The notes below the pieces were generated by a model, which was given only the letters and a program-made list of their open reading frames with translations, ran no database searches and was not told where the DNA came from. Source: Salipaludibacillus neizhouensis (GTDB taxonomy: Bacteria > Bacillota > Bacilli > Bacillales > Salisediminibacteriaceae). Taken from it: a stretch of 64,000 nt of DNA. The stretch is taken from positions 2,588,930-2,652,929 of the forward strand of contig NZ_KZ614146.1 of NCBI RefSeq assembly GCF_002886185.1, read 5' to 3'. The position numbers and the translations under genes are program-made. This document shows, one piece after another, positions 53,923-64,000 of the stretch. How positions within the stretch are numbered: position 1 is the first letter of the stretch; every line of letters starts with the position of its first letter.

Positions 53923-54852
53923 TCACCCCTCAGGTTCCAACTCCATTTTTTTCTGTTTCTGCTTTTTCAATTGTTTAGATTTCAACACTAACCAAACCTG
54001 GGCAGCAATAAAGAGTGATGAGTACGTTCCCGCAACCAAACCTACTACCAGTGCAAAAGAAAAGGTTCTCAATCCTTCTCCACCAAGTACAAATAATGCT
54101 GCGGCTGCAAAAACCACTGTAAGTACGGTGTTAATCGAACGAGCTAATGTTTGGATAAGACTCTTATTTACAATCCTCGCCAGATCATCAAAGTCCTTCA
54201 CTCGTTTTTCAAGACTCATATTTTCACGAATCCGGTCAAATGTAACAATGGTATCGTTAATCGAATACCCCACTATCGTGAGGACAGCAGCAATAAAAGG
54301 AATATTGACCTCCATCTGAGTCATACTGAATACCACCAAAATAAATAACGCATCATGGAACAAAGCAATGATGGCAGAAAGACCATACAAAAACTGAAAA
54401 CGAACGGTGATATATAAAATAATCCCTACCGAAGCTATTAGCACAGAAATAATCGCATTTCTAGCTAATTCCTCTCCAACCATCGGTGTCACAGTACTAA
54501 CTGACGGCGTATTGCCGTAAATGTCTTCAAAGAAACCTTGCAGCTCCAATGTTTCTTTTTGGGTTAAGCCACCTACAAATTTTGCTCGTGCAGTAGTACT
54601 ATCTTCACCAGCCAATCGAATGTCCTCTGGTTCGTATCCAGCATCTTCAAAGTGTGATTGAATTTCTTCTGTAGTAATTGTCTCATTCGCTAAAACATCC
54701 ATGGTTGTCCCAGCTCTAAAATCGATCCCTAAATTCAAACCTAATGTTGCAAGAAGGATGATGCCTCCTAAAAGAAATATACCGGAAATCAGGAAAAACT
54801 TTTTACGATGCTTAACAAAATCAAGTTTAGATTCTTCGTGTTCAAAGTTCAT
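53923..54852 (-). CDS. secF: Protein translocase subunit SecF
   Basis: RND-type subunit that uses the proton force to help Sec translocation. About 309 residues with six helices; the family segments LGLNLGIDFRAGTTMDV and VGYSINDTIVTFDRIRENM (conserved Asp in helix 4) are clear. ATG 54852 follows AAGGAGCG by eight bases. It overlaps secD by 11 bases. B. subtilis has secD and secF fused; here a stop codon separates them cleanly. Confidence 0.95.
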   Translation of the reverse strand: MNFEHEESKLDFVKHRKKFFLISGIFLLGGIILLATLGLNLGIDFRAGTTMDVLANETITTEEIQSHFEDAGYEPEDIRLAGEDSTTARAKFVGGLTQKETLELQGFFEDIYGNTPSVSTVTPMVGEELARNAIISVLIASVGIILYITVRFQFLYGLSAIIALFHDALFILVVFSMTQMEVNIPFIAAVLTIVGYSINDTIVTFDRIRENMSLEKRVKDFDDLARIVNKSLIQTLARSINTVLTVVFAAAALFVLGGEGLRTFSFALVVGLVAGTYSSLFIAAQVWLVLKSKQLKKQKQKKMELEPEG

Positions 54853-56170
54853 TGATATCACGCTCCTTCACACCGAACAGGCGCGGCTTCTTGTTTAATA
54901 TCCGACTGTTCACCCAAAGGCCTAATAGCAGTCTGGATCCAAAAACTGCTGTTAAGAAGCTCGTAAGAATACTTACGATAAGCATAACCGCAAATCCTTG
55001 AACAGCACTTGTCCCATAAACATACATCACACTAGCAGCTATAATTGTTGTAATATTAGCATCTAAAATAGTGGATAACGATCTTCGGCTACCTGCTTTG
55101 AATGCGCTGATCGCCGACTTTCCTGAGCGCAGTTCTTCCTTAATACGTTCATACGTAATAATGTTGGCATCAACAGCCATTCCGACTCCTAAAATTAAGG
55201 CTGCAATTCCAGGCAGTGTCAGAACTGCATTTAACCAATTAAATATAACTAAAACAACATAAATATATGCGGTTAACGTTAATACTGCGATACCACCCAT
55301 AAAGCGATAGTAAAACAGCATGTAAGCGAAAATCAAGGCAATACCAACTATTCCTGCATTTATTGCTTGCTCCATCGCGCGTTCACCAAGTGATGCACCA
55401 ACAGAAGTCGAGTCAATTTCCTCCAATTCAACTGGTAATGCCCCCGCATTTAAAATTCCTGCCAGTTCATTCGCCGATTGAACAGTGAAATTCCCTGAAA
55501 TTTCTACATCGCGGGATGGAATTGTCTTCCTAACTCTTGGTGCAGATATAATTTTAGATTCTTCTTCAGGTTTCATACTCTCCGTTGCATAGGAATCGCC
55601 TTCTTCGTAATCAAGCCAAATGACTAAAAGATTTTCTCCCAAAGGACGATTGCTTATATCTTGAGTAATTTCCCTGAACTTATTTGCATCTTCAACGGTT
55701 ACTTGCACAACAGGCTCATTCGTATCAGCAGTGAAATTCTGACGGGCTCCACCTTCCACTAAATCCGATCCGTCCATCATTAATTCGTCATTTATATCAC
55801 GAAATGATAGCCTTGCTTGTGTAGATAAAAGCTCTCTGGCAGATGCTTGATCCTCAATACCTGCTAGTTGTACGCGAACTCTGTCGTCTCCTTCAATCGT
55901 TATGCTAGGTTCAGAAACACCTAATACATCAATACGAGCATTTAAGGCACTTACCGTATCGCTTAAGAGCTCTCGGTTAATTTCCGTATCTTCTCCATTT
56001 ACCGGGGTCACTTCATATAAAACTTCAAATCCACCTTGAAGATCCAGACCTAGGCTAATATCTTCTGCTTGATCCAAGGCATTCCATGCAATAAGAGCGC
56101 CAAATCCAATAACAATCGCAAAAAAAACAGCGATCAAACTTTTTTTGACACCTTTTCTTCTTTTCACCAT
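54842..56170 (-). CDS. secD: Protein translocase subunit SecD
   Basis: Partner of SecF in the Sec accessory complex. 442 residues: an N-terminal helix, the LGLDLQGGFEVLYEV signature, a large outer domain, then five helices with GMAVDANIITYERIKEELRSGKS (catalytic Asp of the proton relay). YajC lies 6 kb on. It overlaps secF, so the subunits are made together. Confidence 0.96.
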   Translation of the reverse strand: MVKRRKGVKKSLIAVFFAIVIGFGALIAWNALDQAEDISLGLDLQGGFEVLYEVTPVNGEDTEINRELLSDTVSALNARIDVLGVSEPSITIEGDDRVRVQLAGIEDQASARELLSTQARLSFRDINDELMMDGSDLVEGGARQNFTADTNEPVVQVTVEDANKFREITQDISNRPLGENLLVIWLDYEEGDSYATESMKPEEESKIISAPRVRKTIPSRDVEISGNFTVQSANELAGILNAGALPVELEEIDSTSVGASLGERAMEQAINAGIVGIALIFAYMLFYYRFMGGIAVLTLTAYIYVVLVIFNWLNAVLTLPGIAALILGVGMAVDANIITYERIKEELRSGKSAISAFKAGSRRSLSTILDANITTIIAASVMYVYGTSAVQGFAVMLIVSILTSFLTAVFGSRLLLGLWVNSRILNKKPRLFGVKERDINEL

Positions 56171-56358
56171 AAAAATGATCCTCCTTCTTAAGCGAACATG
56201 ACGATGCGACCCTAAAATTCATCAGGGTCGATATATCTATGTAAAAAAATACAACGATCTTAAACTAATATTACTATTATAGCGAGATTAAAAAACACAT
56301 GTCAATTACGGAGATATTGTTCTCAACATCTCCGTAATCTGAATCCAGCTGAAATCAC

Positions 56359-56676
56359 TTAAATATCTTCAGCATGAAATGACTTCAGGCTGAAATCAAT
56401 TGGTTCTTCATTTTCAAACCACTCTGGACCTTTATAAGCTTCTATTGTTAACCAAGTCATATAATCATTTGCCTTTAAATGAAACAGTTCAGCTACCATC
56501 CAGTGCGAACGAACAGGCTCTGGGCGTTCTTTATTTTTTTCTAACTTTGTTAAAAAACATTCCCAGACCTCTTTTTCTGTGACTCGGTCATAACCTAGTA
56601 TATGCCATTCCTCGGCCTTACTCTCTATCACCGGCTCAAGTTTAAGTTTCCAATATCCCCATTGCTCTTTTGTCAT
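56359..56676 (-). CDS. comN: Post-transcriptional regulator ComN (YrzD)
   Basis: A 105-residue soluble protein matching B. subtilis ComN, a post-transcriptional regulator of comE competence mRNA that binds DivIVA. Conserved parts are KLEPVIESKAEEWHILGYDRVTEKEVWECF and LFHLKANDYMTWLTIEAYKGPEWF. It lies between secD and spoVB, as in B. subtilis. GGGAGGATAACAATT precedes ATG 56676. Confidence 0.88.
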   Translation of the reverse strand: MTKEQWGYWKLKLEPVIESKAEEWHILGYDRVTEKEVWECFLTKLEKNKERPEPVRSHWMVAELFHLKANDYMTWLTIEAYKGPEWFENEEPIDFSLKSFHAEDI

Positions 56677-56705
56677 AATTGTTATCCTCCCAGTATATAT
56701 CGTCT

Positions 56706-57530
56706 TTACCTTAGCGTTGTTTGTTTAGAACCTAAGAAAAGTGCAATTGATGACCCTATTAAAAAAGTGATGATACATGGGATGATAACACCTACATCAT
56801 TTTCCAAACCTGGATAAACTACAGTAACTGAACCCAATACAAGTCCAATAATTGCAGCATACGTCATATATGGATAGTGAAGTAATATGTGTTTTATAAA
56901 TTTACTGCAAATAATAAATCCAACAACAACACCAGAACCAATGATGATAATAACTGGAATATTAGGCGACGATATAGACAACGCTGACGTAGCTGTGAAA
57001 TAAACACCAAACAGCAATAATACAAGAGATCCACTAATCCCCGGCATGAGCATGGCCATACTTGCCAACCAACCAGCAAGAAAAAATCTGATGCCATTTT
57101 CAAATGTGAGATCTAGAATGACTGCCCCTTCTTCGGGCACGATGAAACCGAACAGTGTTACTAAAACAGTGGCAAATATTAAAACCAAATAGTGCCATAT
57201 CGTAAAACTCGTTTTTATTTCTGCCATTCTCACTAACATCGGAACAATCCCCAAGACAAGTCCTAAGAAAAAGAATTGCGTAGGCTGAAAATGATTCTCC
57301 ATCAACCAATTTATAATCTGACTAAAACCTAGTAGTGCAACAACGATACCTATCCCTAATGGAATGAGAAACGGAAGTTGCTTTCGCCAATCTTTACTGA
57401 AGAATCCGTTTATCGCAGCAATAAACTCACTATAAATCCCTAATAAAACTGCAATTGTCCCTCCACTAACACCAGGAATCAAATCACTGATCCCCATCAT
57501 AATACCACGATAGATATTTTTCCAGTCCAA
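56706..57530 (-). CDS. DUF368 membrane protein (PopT-type polyprenyl-phosphate transporter)
   Basis: An integral membrane protein of 274 residues with about eight helices. The repeated motifs GISDLIPGVSGGTIAVLLGIY and AMLMPGISGSLVLLLFGVY are those of DUF368. Members (PopT) were recently shown to flip undecaprenyl phosphate back for wall synthesis. It is 29 nt upstream of comN and may share its transcript. The role is by family. Confidence 0.88.
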   Translation of the reverse strand: MDWKNIYRGIMMGISDLIPGVSGGTIAVLLGIYSEFIAAINGFFSKDWRKQLPFLIPLGIGIVVALLGFSQIINWLMENHFQPTQFFFLGLVLGIVPMLVRMAEIKTSFTIWHYLVLIFATVLVTLFGFIVPEEGAVILDLTFENGIRFFLAGWLASMAMLMPGISGSLVLLLFGVYFTATSALSISSPNIPVIIIIGSGVVVGFIICSKFIKHILLHYPYMTYAAIIGLVLGSVTVVYPGLENDVGVIIPCIITFLIGSSIALFLGSKQTTLR

Positions 57531-57682
57531 CCTTTAACACCCGCCCTTTATATACTTCATCTCATACAAATTATAAATTTATTTAAAATATATACCCAAA
57601 GCTTGTCATGCTTGGCCACCTTTTCAGCATATACATCTTTAGCGGAAAAATCTAGGATTTTTCGAAGAAAGTAGGGGTGAAT

Positions 57683-59233
57683 ATGAGTAAACAAACTTTC
57701 TTAAAAGGTGCTGTGATATTAATCATCGCCGGGTTAATCACTCGTTTCCTTGGTTTCATTAACAAAATAGTTGTTGCCAGAATTATGGGACCAGAAGGTG
57801 TAGGTCTTTATATGATGGCTGTTCCCACCTTATTACTAGTCATTACACTAACACAATTAGGGCTTCCCGTAGCAATTTCAAAGTTAGTTGCTGAGGCAGA
57901 TGCTGAAGGTGATCGTCCACGTATCAAAAGAATCTTGGTAATTTCCCTTACCGTAACAGGGATTCTCAGTTTGATTTTCACTGCATGTATGATCATTTTT
58001 GCGCCAATGATATCTACCTATCTTCTTACAGACGAAAGAGCATATTACCCATTAATCGCAATTTCTCCTGTCGTGCCTATCGTTGCACTATCATCTGTTA
58101 TTAGAGGGTATTTTCAAGGTCTGCAAAATATGAAACCTACTGCTTATTCCCAAGTCATAGAACAGGTTGTCCGTATTGCTTTCGTTGCAACATTTACGTC
58201 CATGTTGTTACCTTTTGGAATAGAATTCGCTGCTGCTGGAGCAATGATATCGAGTGTGATAGGTGAACTTGCTTCGATTGTTTTCATGATAACTGTGTTC
58301 AAAAAAAGAAAAACGTTTCGCTTTCGTAAACAATTTTTTTCTCATGTAAAAGATGGAAAAGATACCTTTGGTGATTTAATGGCTATTGCGTTACCTACAA
58401 CCGGCAGCAAACTTGTTGGTTCCATCTCTTTCTTCTTTGAACCAATTGTCGTTGCGCAAAGTCTTGCAATAGCCGGTGTAACTACCATTCTTGCAACTAC
58501 ACAATACGGTGAGCTTGCCGGGTACGCAATTCCGATGCTTCTATTACCTACGTTTATCACTTATTCGCTTTCTGTGTCTCTCGTTCCTGCTATAAGCGAG
58601 GCCGCTATTGTAAAAAATTATGCACTTATTCATTACCGCCTTAGTCAAGCTCTCCGTTTCGCAGTGATTTCAGGTGGAGCAGCAGTCGTTGTCCTCTATG
58701 TTTATGCGGATCCGCTTATGGAACTGATCTATGAAGCTCCAACGGTTGCAAGCTATTTAAAGATCATGGCTCCATTTAGCCTCTTTTTATATTTTCAAGG
58801 TCCTCTTCAAGCGACACTGCAAGCTTTGAACCTTGCAAAAGCAGCAATGATGAACAGTATAATTGGTGCAGGAGTAAAAATAGCAGCTGTTTTCGTCCTC
58901 GCTTCCAGACCAGAGCTTGGGATTATGGGTGCTGCGTTAGCTATTGTTATTGGATTTATTTTGGTCACTCTTTTACACTTCGCCACTTTAGTGAAAGAGA
59001 TTGGATTTACTTTAAACATAAGAGAACTCGCGAAAGTTATTCTAGCGATGATTATTAGTGGAATCATTGGTTATCTTTTATATACATCGATTTTAACTGG
59101 ATCTGATTTACTTCTTAAAACGGCTATAAGTATTGTGGTAACAGGGTTAAGCTACGCGATTCTTGTATTAGGGATGAACCTTATTTATCGAGAGGAATTA
59201 AAAAGGATTCCTTTTTTAAACAGGTGGATTTAA
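57683..59233 (+). CDS. spoVB: SpoVB-like MOP-family flippase
   Basis: A 516-residue membrane protein of the MOP/oligosaccharidyl-lipid flippase superfamily with 12-14 helices: LKGAVILIIAGLITRFLGFINKIVVARIMG at the N-terminus and VVPIVALSSVIRGYFQGLQNM further on. SpoVB is needed for spore cortex synthesis. The location beside yrbG and yrzE matches B. subtilis. ATG 57683 is used, eight bases after GTAGGGG; the GTG at 57677 is too near that site. Confidence 0.92.
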   Translation: MSKQTFLKGAVILIIAGLITRFLGFINKIVVARIMGPEGVGLYMMAVPTLLLVITLTQLGLPVAISKLVAEADAEGDRPRIKRILVISLTVTGILSLIFTACMIIFAPMISTYLLTDERAYYPLIAISPVVPIVALSSVIRGYFQGLQNMKPTAYSQVIEQVVRIAFVATFTSMLLPFGIEFAAAGAMISSVIGELASIVFMITVFKKRKTFRFRKQFFSHVKDGKDTFGDLMAIALPTTGSKLVGSISFFFEPIVVAQSLAIAGVTTILATTQYGELAGYAIPMLLLPTFITYSLSVSLVPAISEAAIVKNYALIHYRLSQALRFAVISGGAAVVVLYVYADPLMELIYEAPTVASYLKIMAPFSLFLYFQGPLQATLQALNLAKAAMMNSIIGAGVKIAAVFVLASRPELGIMGAALAIVIGFILVTLLHFATLVKEIGFTLNIRELAKVILAMIISGIIGYLLYTSILTGSDLLLKTAISIVVTGLSYAILVLGMNLIYREELKRIPFLNRWI

Positions 59234-59333
59234 TCATAAAAATCGGCTGTTTTCTAAAAATTTCTTTACTCGGAATAAGATGCTCGAATTTGCTGATTTT
59301 ACCTTTTAATTAATTAGGATTTCGAAAACAAAA

Positions 59334-59377
59334 AAAGAGCTATCGAAAAGTTAGAATCAACTTTTCGATAGCTCTTT
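59334..59377. terminator. Bidirectional terminator between spoVB and yrbG
   Basis: A perfect stem AAGAGCTATCGAAAAGTT / AACTTTTCGATAGCTCTT with a six-base loop has A/T runs on both sides and lies between convergent genes. Confidence 0.9.
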
Positions 59378-59387
59378 ATAAGAGACT

Positions 59388-60056
59388 TCAGTTCTTTACT
59401 TTCAAGTCAACAAAAAACGAACGATCTCTGTTAATTGAACAAAAGGATATTTGCCCAATCTGGTCATGGCCGAGTTTTTTCATCTCTTCCACCAACCACT
59501 CCTCTTTTTTACCAATTTCTTTTAGATGTTCCTTCTGAATTTTACCATCCTGGATCAACGGTAGTGGAAGAAACGGAGGCTCAGACCCCTCAGGTCTATT
59601 AAGGTCTTTCCGTATCACACTGAGGTCTCCTGATGGCTCTAATAACGCAAATTCTACATCCGATATATATTCAATATCTTTTTGTCTTAACTGAAGCATT
59701 AAATCGTCGAAGTTGTATCGTTGACTCCTCATTACTTTTTCATCAATTTTCCCCTGCCGTATAATCACAGATGGTTTCCCATCTATGAGCTTCCTGAGTC
59801 CCTGGCTTTTCAATGAAATGTAGGCAAGAGATATTTGGATTGTCATCAGAAGAAACATTGGTACAAGTTGATGACTGATAGGTACACGTGTATTTTCTAT
59901 TGTCATTACAGCTAGTTCAGCTATCATTAAAGATATGACGAAGTCTACAATTGATAATTGACCGATTTCTCTTTTCCCCATCAGCCGGAAAACAATCAGT
60001 ATAACTACGTAAATAACTACCGTGCGTAATATTATAATAAGGAGCTCCATTTCCAT
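59388..60056 (-). CDS. yrbG: DUF421 (YetF-type) membrane protein YrbG
   Basis: A 222-residue protein with three membrane helices in the first 90 residues (IILRTVVIYVVILIVFRLMGKREIGQLSIVDFV) and a cytosolic YetF/DUF421 domain (GLRKLIDGKPSVIIRQGKID, YNFDDLMLQLRQKDI, VEFALLEPSGDLSVIRK). Function is unknown; related proteins are linked to spore or germination traits. It sits by spoVB as in B. subtilis. Confidence 0.9.
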   Translation of the reverse strand: MEMELLIIILRTVVIYVVILIVFRLMGKREIGQLSIVDFVISLMIAELAVMTIENTRVPISHQLVPMFLLMTIQISLAYISLKSQGLRKLIDGKPSVIIRQGKIDEKVMRSQRYNFDDLMLQLRQKDIEYISDVEFALLEPSGDLSVIRKDLNRPEGSEPPFLPLPLIQDGKIQKEHLKEIGKKEEWLVEEMKKLGHDQIGQISFCSINRDRSFFVDLKVKN

Positions 60057-60162
60057 TCATGATATCCTCCCGCAAGATATAAATAGACTCTTTTTAGTGT
60101 GACCAAAAAGAGTCTAAACATGCTTTTCCGAGGATAACATTTTGGTTACGTATATACTTATA

Positions 60163-61452
60163 TCACATGAAGTCTACCAAATACCGATAATACAAATAGA
60201 TTGTAGAAATTACAAAAGATATAAGAGCCGTTGGAAGTCCTACTTTCAAAAAGTCCATATAAGTGAATGGCTGTTTTGCTTTTATTGCTAATCCTGCAAC
60301 AATAACATTGGAACTTGCTCCTATGAGCGTTCCATTCCCACCAAGACACGCTCCTAAAGCCAGTGCCCACCATAAAGGATCTAAATTAGTCATGCCATAT
60401 TCCTCAAATTCTAAAATAACCGGTATCATTGCTGCTACAAACGGAATATTGTCAACAAATCCTGAAAGAATTCCGGAAGTCCATAAAATTAATAAAGAGG
60501 TTTGAGGCACATCCCCTTCTGTATAATAGATGATTCCTCGTGCAATCTCATCAATAATGCCTACTTCCTTCAAACCTCCTACAAGCATAAATAAACCGAT
60601 GAAAAAGAAAATAGTAACCCACTCAATTTTTTGAAAAATTTCTTCTGTTCCTTCATCATCATTCGTTAACAACATTAAAAGAATAGCACCAGCCATGGAA
60701 ATACTCGTTAGTTCAACATATAAAAACGGCTGTACAATAAACCCAAGTGTGGTTAAGAGTAATACCGTAACCGATTTAAATAATAATGATTTTCTCGTTA
60801 AATATTTTTTTGGATTGATGCTCATGAGATTCTTTCTCTCCAACTCTCCTACCACAAGTTGGTTTTTATACAGAAATGACACCCCGGTAATGACAACAAT
60901 ATAAATTACAAGCACAACGGGTCCCAAATGAACCAAGAATGCATTAAAATTTAAATGTGCCACTGCTTGACCAATCATTAAATTTGGCGGATCTCCTATT
61001 AATGTGGCAGTCCCTCCTATGTTCGACGCAAGTATCGTTGATAATAAATAAGGAATTGCTGTCACCTTTAACAAACTAGTCAAAGTGAGAACAATTGGGA
61101 CGATTAGCAAAACAGTAGTCACATTATTTAATAGTGCAGATCCAACAGCCGTCAGAGTTGAGATGACAATTAAAAGCGGGATTGGTCTACCCCCCACCAT
61201 TTTTGCCAGTGTGATGGCTGTAAATTCAAACAAACCACTTTTACTAGTTATAGAAACAAGTATCATCATAGATAAAAGTAACACGATTGTATGCCAATCA
61301 ATATGCTGCAAGAAAACACTGTTCAAATCCAGTACTCCCGAAAATAGCATTAATATACCACCAAAACATGCAACGAGAGCACGATTAAGTTTTTCAGAAA
61401 TGATGAAAACATAGCTTACAACAAAAATAGCAAGTGCTAGAAGCCATTCCAT
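60163..61452 (-). CDS. ArsB/NhaD-family ion transporter
   Basis: A membrane protein of 429 residues with 11-12 helices of the ion-transporter (IT) superfamily: LALAIFVVSYVFIISEKLNRALVACFGG, SALLNNVTTVLLIVPIVLTLTS, NIGGTATLIGDPPNLMIGQA and, in the second half, SGFVDNIPFVAAMIPV and GACLGGNGTLIGASSNVIVAGLA. The repeated GGTATLIGDPPNLMI / GGNGTLIGASSNV blocks are typical. It may exchange Na+ for H+ or export arsenite; no ars genes are near. It is absent from this place in B. subtilis. Confidence 0.88.
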   Translation of the reverse strand: MEWLLALAIFVVSYVFIISEKLNRALVACFGGILMLFSGVLDLNSVFLQHIDWHTIVLLLSMMILVSITSKSGLFEFTAITLAKMVGGRPIPLLIVISTLTAVGSALLNNVTTVLLIVPIVLTLTSLLKVTAIPYLLSTILASNIGGTATLIGDPPNLMIGQAVAHLNFNAFLVHLGPVVLVIYIVVITGVSFLYKNQLVVGELERKNLMSINPKKYLTRKSLLFKSVTVLLLTTLGFIVQPFLYVELTSISMAGAILLMLLTNDDEGTEEIFQKIEWVTIFFFIGLFMLVGGLKEVGIIDEIARGIIYYTEGDVPQTSLLILWTSGILSGFVDNIPFVAAMIPVILEFEEYGMTNLDPLWWALALGACLGGNGTLIGASSNVIVAGLAIKAKQPFTYMDFLKVGLPTALISFVISTIYLYYRYLVDFM

Positions 61453-61626
61453 TTTTTACCCAGCCCTCCCCACGCTCCACTCATACATTGCATTCTATGA
61501 ATAAAGATGGACAAACATGTCACTATAATAACCAAAAACAATGATCTCTCGGATTCTTTAAAAAGCTCGTCTATTTTTAATATTTATGAATAGACTTTTA
61601 TAAAAGCGGGAGAAGGAGGGAAATAC

Positions 61627-62013
61627 ATGTTTTCACATCGTTTTATTAGCAGTATCCTTTATGGGGTATTAACTATTTTCATTCTCGTGATTGTTGCAAG
61701 CTTCATGAGCTCTTTAGTTCTCAAATACACAAATGTTACGGAAGAGACATTCTTATGGATACTCATTGGTTTTTCGTTTCTGGCCCTTTTTATCGGTGGG
61801 TTTATATCCGGAGGGAAATCTGGTCAAAAAGGATGGTTTGCCGGAGCATTAACTGCTCTATTTTACACTACTTTAGTTTTTCTGACTCAGTACTTAAGTA
61901 TGAATCAAGGATTTGATAGTCAACAACTACTCATGCATTTAGGATACTTCATCGTCGCTATTTTAGGAGGCATAATGGGTGTAAATGTCAGAGGAAATTC
62001 TTTTGCTGATTAG
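61627..62013 (+). CDS. yrzE: TIGR04086-family membrane protein (YrzE)
   Basis: A 128-residue protein with four membrane helices (about 7-30, 43-61, 70-90 and 105-122) and the Gly-rich loop FIGGFISGGKSGQKGWFAGALTALFY. Family TIGR04086 has no known function. It corresponds to YrzE near spoVB/yrbG in B. subtilis. GAAGGAGGGAAATAC precedes ATG 61627. Confidence 0.88.
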   Translation: MFSHRFISSILYGVLTIFILVIVASFMSSLVLKYTNVTEETFLWILIGFSFLALFIGGFISGGKSGQKGWFAGALTALFYTTLVFLTQYLSMNQGFDSQQLLMHLGYFIVAILGGIMGVNVRGNSFAD

Positions 62014-62033
62014 AAAAGCTTAAGTGCTAATTA

Positions 62034-62178
62034 CTAAGAAAAACGCATAGCGTCTATTATTAAATGTAACGATGTCTTCTGCCACCACCTTTTATAAGTG
62101 GCAAGGTGATCTCCTTGCTACTTGTGGCTGAAGTCGTTGTCCGCCTAGAGGGGATTCGAGCTCTTCTGTTCGAAGGAT
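62034..62178. repeat. Dispersed hairpin repeat, family 1 (copy F) fused to a family 2 end
   Basis: The leader hairpin ACGC-ATA-GCGT and the long hairpin (GCAAGGTGATCTCCTTGC tip, TGGCTGAAG tail) run into GTCCGCCTAGAGGGGATTCG (62139-62158), which is the right end of the family 2 element at 52198. The junction lies near 62138. Confidence 0.8.
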
Positions 62179-62205
62179 AGAACAGGCTCTTAAAATACGT
62201 ATTAA

Positions 62206-62241
62206 AAAATCGTCTCCCTTTTTTAGGAAGACGATTTTTTT
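62206..62241 (-). terminator. Terminator of yajC
   Basis: On the minus strand AAATCGTCTTCC-TAAAA-GGGAGACGATTT, with A/T flanks on both sides; it ends the minus-strand yajC about 5 nt from its stop. Confidence 0.8.
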
Positions 62242-62244
62242 GTA

Positions 62245-62508
62245 TTAATCTTGATTAATAACTTCTCTGATAGACTGACGATCAAAAGTTAATTTATGCG
62301 TTCCATCAACATTAAGGACGATTCTAGCATCATCAATTGCATCAATTGTTCCATGTAAGCCGCCAATTGTAATGATTTTATCCCCTTTTTGAAGAGAACT
62401 GTGCATCTCTTTTACTTTCTTTTGTCGCTTTTGTTGCGGACGAATTAATAAGAAGTAAAAAATCGCAAACATTAGAATTAGTGGAATTAAAGCACCAAAC
62501 ATATCCAT
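62245..62508 (-). CDS. yajC: Preprotein translocase subunit YajC
   Basis: Small Sec accessory protein (87 residues) with one N-terminal membrane helix (LIPLILMFAIFYFLLIRPQQKRQKK) and the YajC domain MHSSLQKGDKIITIGGLHGTIDAI. It works with SecD and SecF, which are encoded 6-8 kb away. It lies downstream of tgt, as in B. subtilis (yrbF). Confidence 0.95.
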   Translation of the reverse strand: MDMFGALIPLILMFAIFYFLLIRPQQKRQKKVKEMHSSLQKGDKIITIGGLHGTIDAIDDARIVLNVDGTHKLTFDRQSIREVINQD

Positions 62509-62729
62509 TCATTTCACCCCTTTCGATAATTAACACGATTACTATTTTACCATTTCAAGAAAAAAGCATGTTATATATGTTCTTTTCATCAAATGTCCTA
62601 AATATCGCTCCCGTACTATTGTAGACAAAGATACCACTGAAAATCAATTAAAAGAGTATAATTACCCTAATTTTTTTTATTTAACTATTTAATCTTCCTT
62701 TTTAATGGTTTCTTTAAAACAACACTTTT

Positions 62730-64000
<1,271 letters not shown>

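Noticed and set aside
53741-53926. A 61-residue minus-strand frame downstream of secF
   Set aside because: It begins inside the secF terminator and has no homology pattern.

Overview
The window is chromosomal DNA of a low-GC, endospore-forming member of the Bacillaceae. The evidence is gene content and order. From mtnN/yrhC (about 13.4 kb) to queA (64 kb) it follows the Bacillus subtilis block yrhC-mtnN-yrrS-greA-udk-yrrO-yrrN-yrrM-mltG-yrzB-yrrK-yrzL-alaS-yrrI-yrzR-yrrD-recD2-yrrB-mnmA-iscS-cymR-rarA, then aspS-hisS-dtd-relA-apt-recJ-lapA-secDF-comN-spoVB-yrbG-yrzE-yajC-tgt-queA. Sporulation genes (spoVB, an RsfA-type regulator), Gram-positive T-box leaders and a Firmicute-type 6S RNA agree. 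I place it only to family; the Oceanobacillus/Virgibacillus group is a guess.

Layout. 0-6.4 kb: assimilatory sulfate reduction with siroheme synthesis (cysP, cysH, sat, cysC, sumT, sirB, sirC), behind a 260-nt structured leader. 6.5-12.4 kb: an accessory strip with an RsbR-like STAS protein, an HxlR regulator, dapF, a cell-wall amidase without a signal peptide, an HesB/IscA-like gene with an in-frame TGA, a frameshifted metal-binding lipoprotein remnant, a PRC-barrel gene also broken by a TGA, and an HPr-like protein lacking the phosphorylatable histidine. 12.5-35 kb: the yrh/yrr housekeeping block. 35-41 kb: rarA, an RsfA-type regulator and lutABC for lactate use. 40.8-41.4 kb: a 21-bp tandem repeat field and 6S RNA. 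42-64 kb: aspS/hisS, the stringent response and purine salvage, RecJ, SecD/SecF and the queuosine tRNA genes.

How genes work together. The cys cluster makes sulfide and the siroheme needed for sulfite reduction. CymR (34 kb), the cysteine-metabolism repressor, sits by iscS and mnmA, which move cysteine sulfur into tRNA thiolation. mtnN recycles SAM by-products. alaS and hisS-aspS are each behind a T-box whose specifier codon can be read (GCU and CAC). YajC, SecD and SecF form the Sec accessory complex.

Most interesting points: (1) a 94-residue HesB/IscA-like gene at 10304-10588 (minus strand) is intact except for one TGA, exactly where this family has Cys or selenocysteine, followed at the right distance by a hairpin fitting the bacterial SECIS model. 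It is either a selenoprotein that standard gene calling misses or a pseudogene, and nearby decayed genes make the second option real. (2) A dispersed intergenic repeat family (at least five copies, several inside operons) keeps two hairpins while their sequences change. (3) A second palindromic repeat family shares a leader motif with the first. (4) A degenerate 21-bp tandem repeat lies beside 6S RNA. I saw no tRNA, rRNA, CRISPR array, insertion sequence or prophage.
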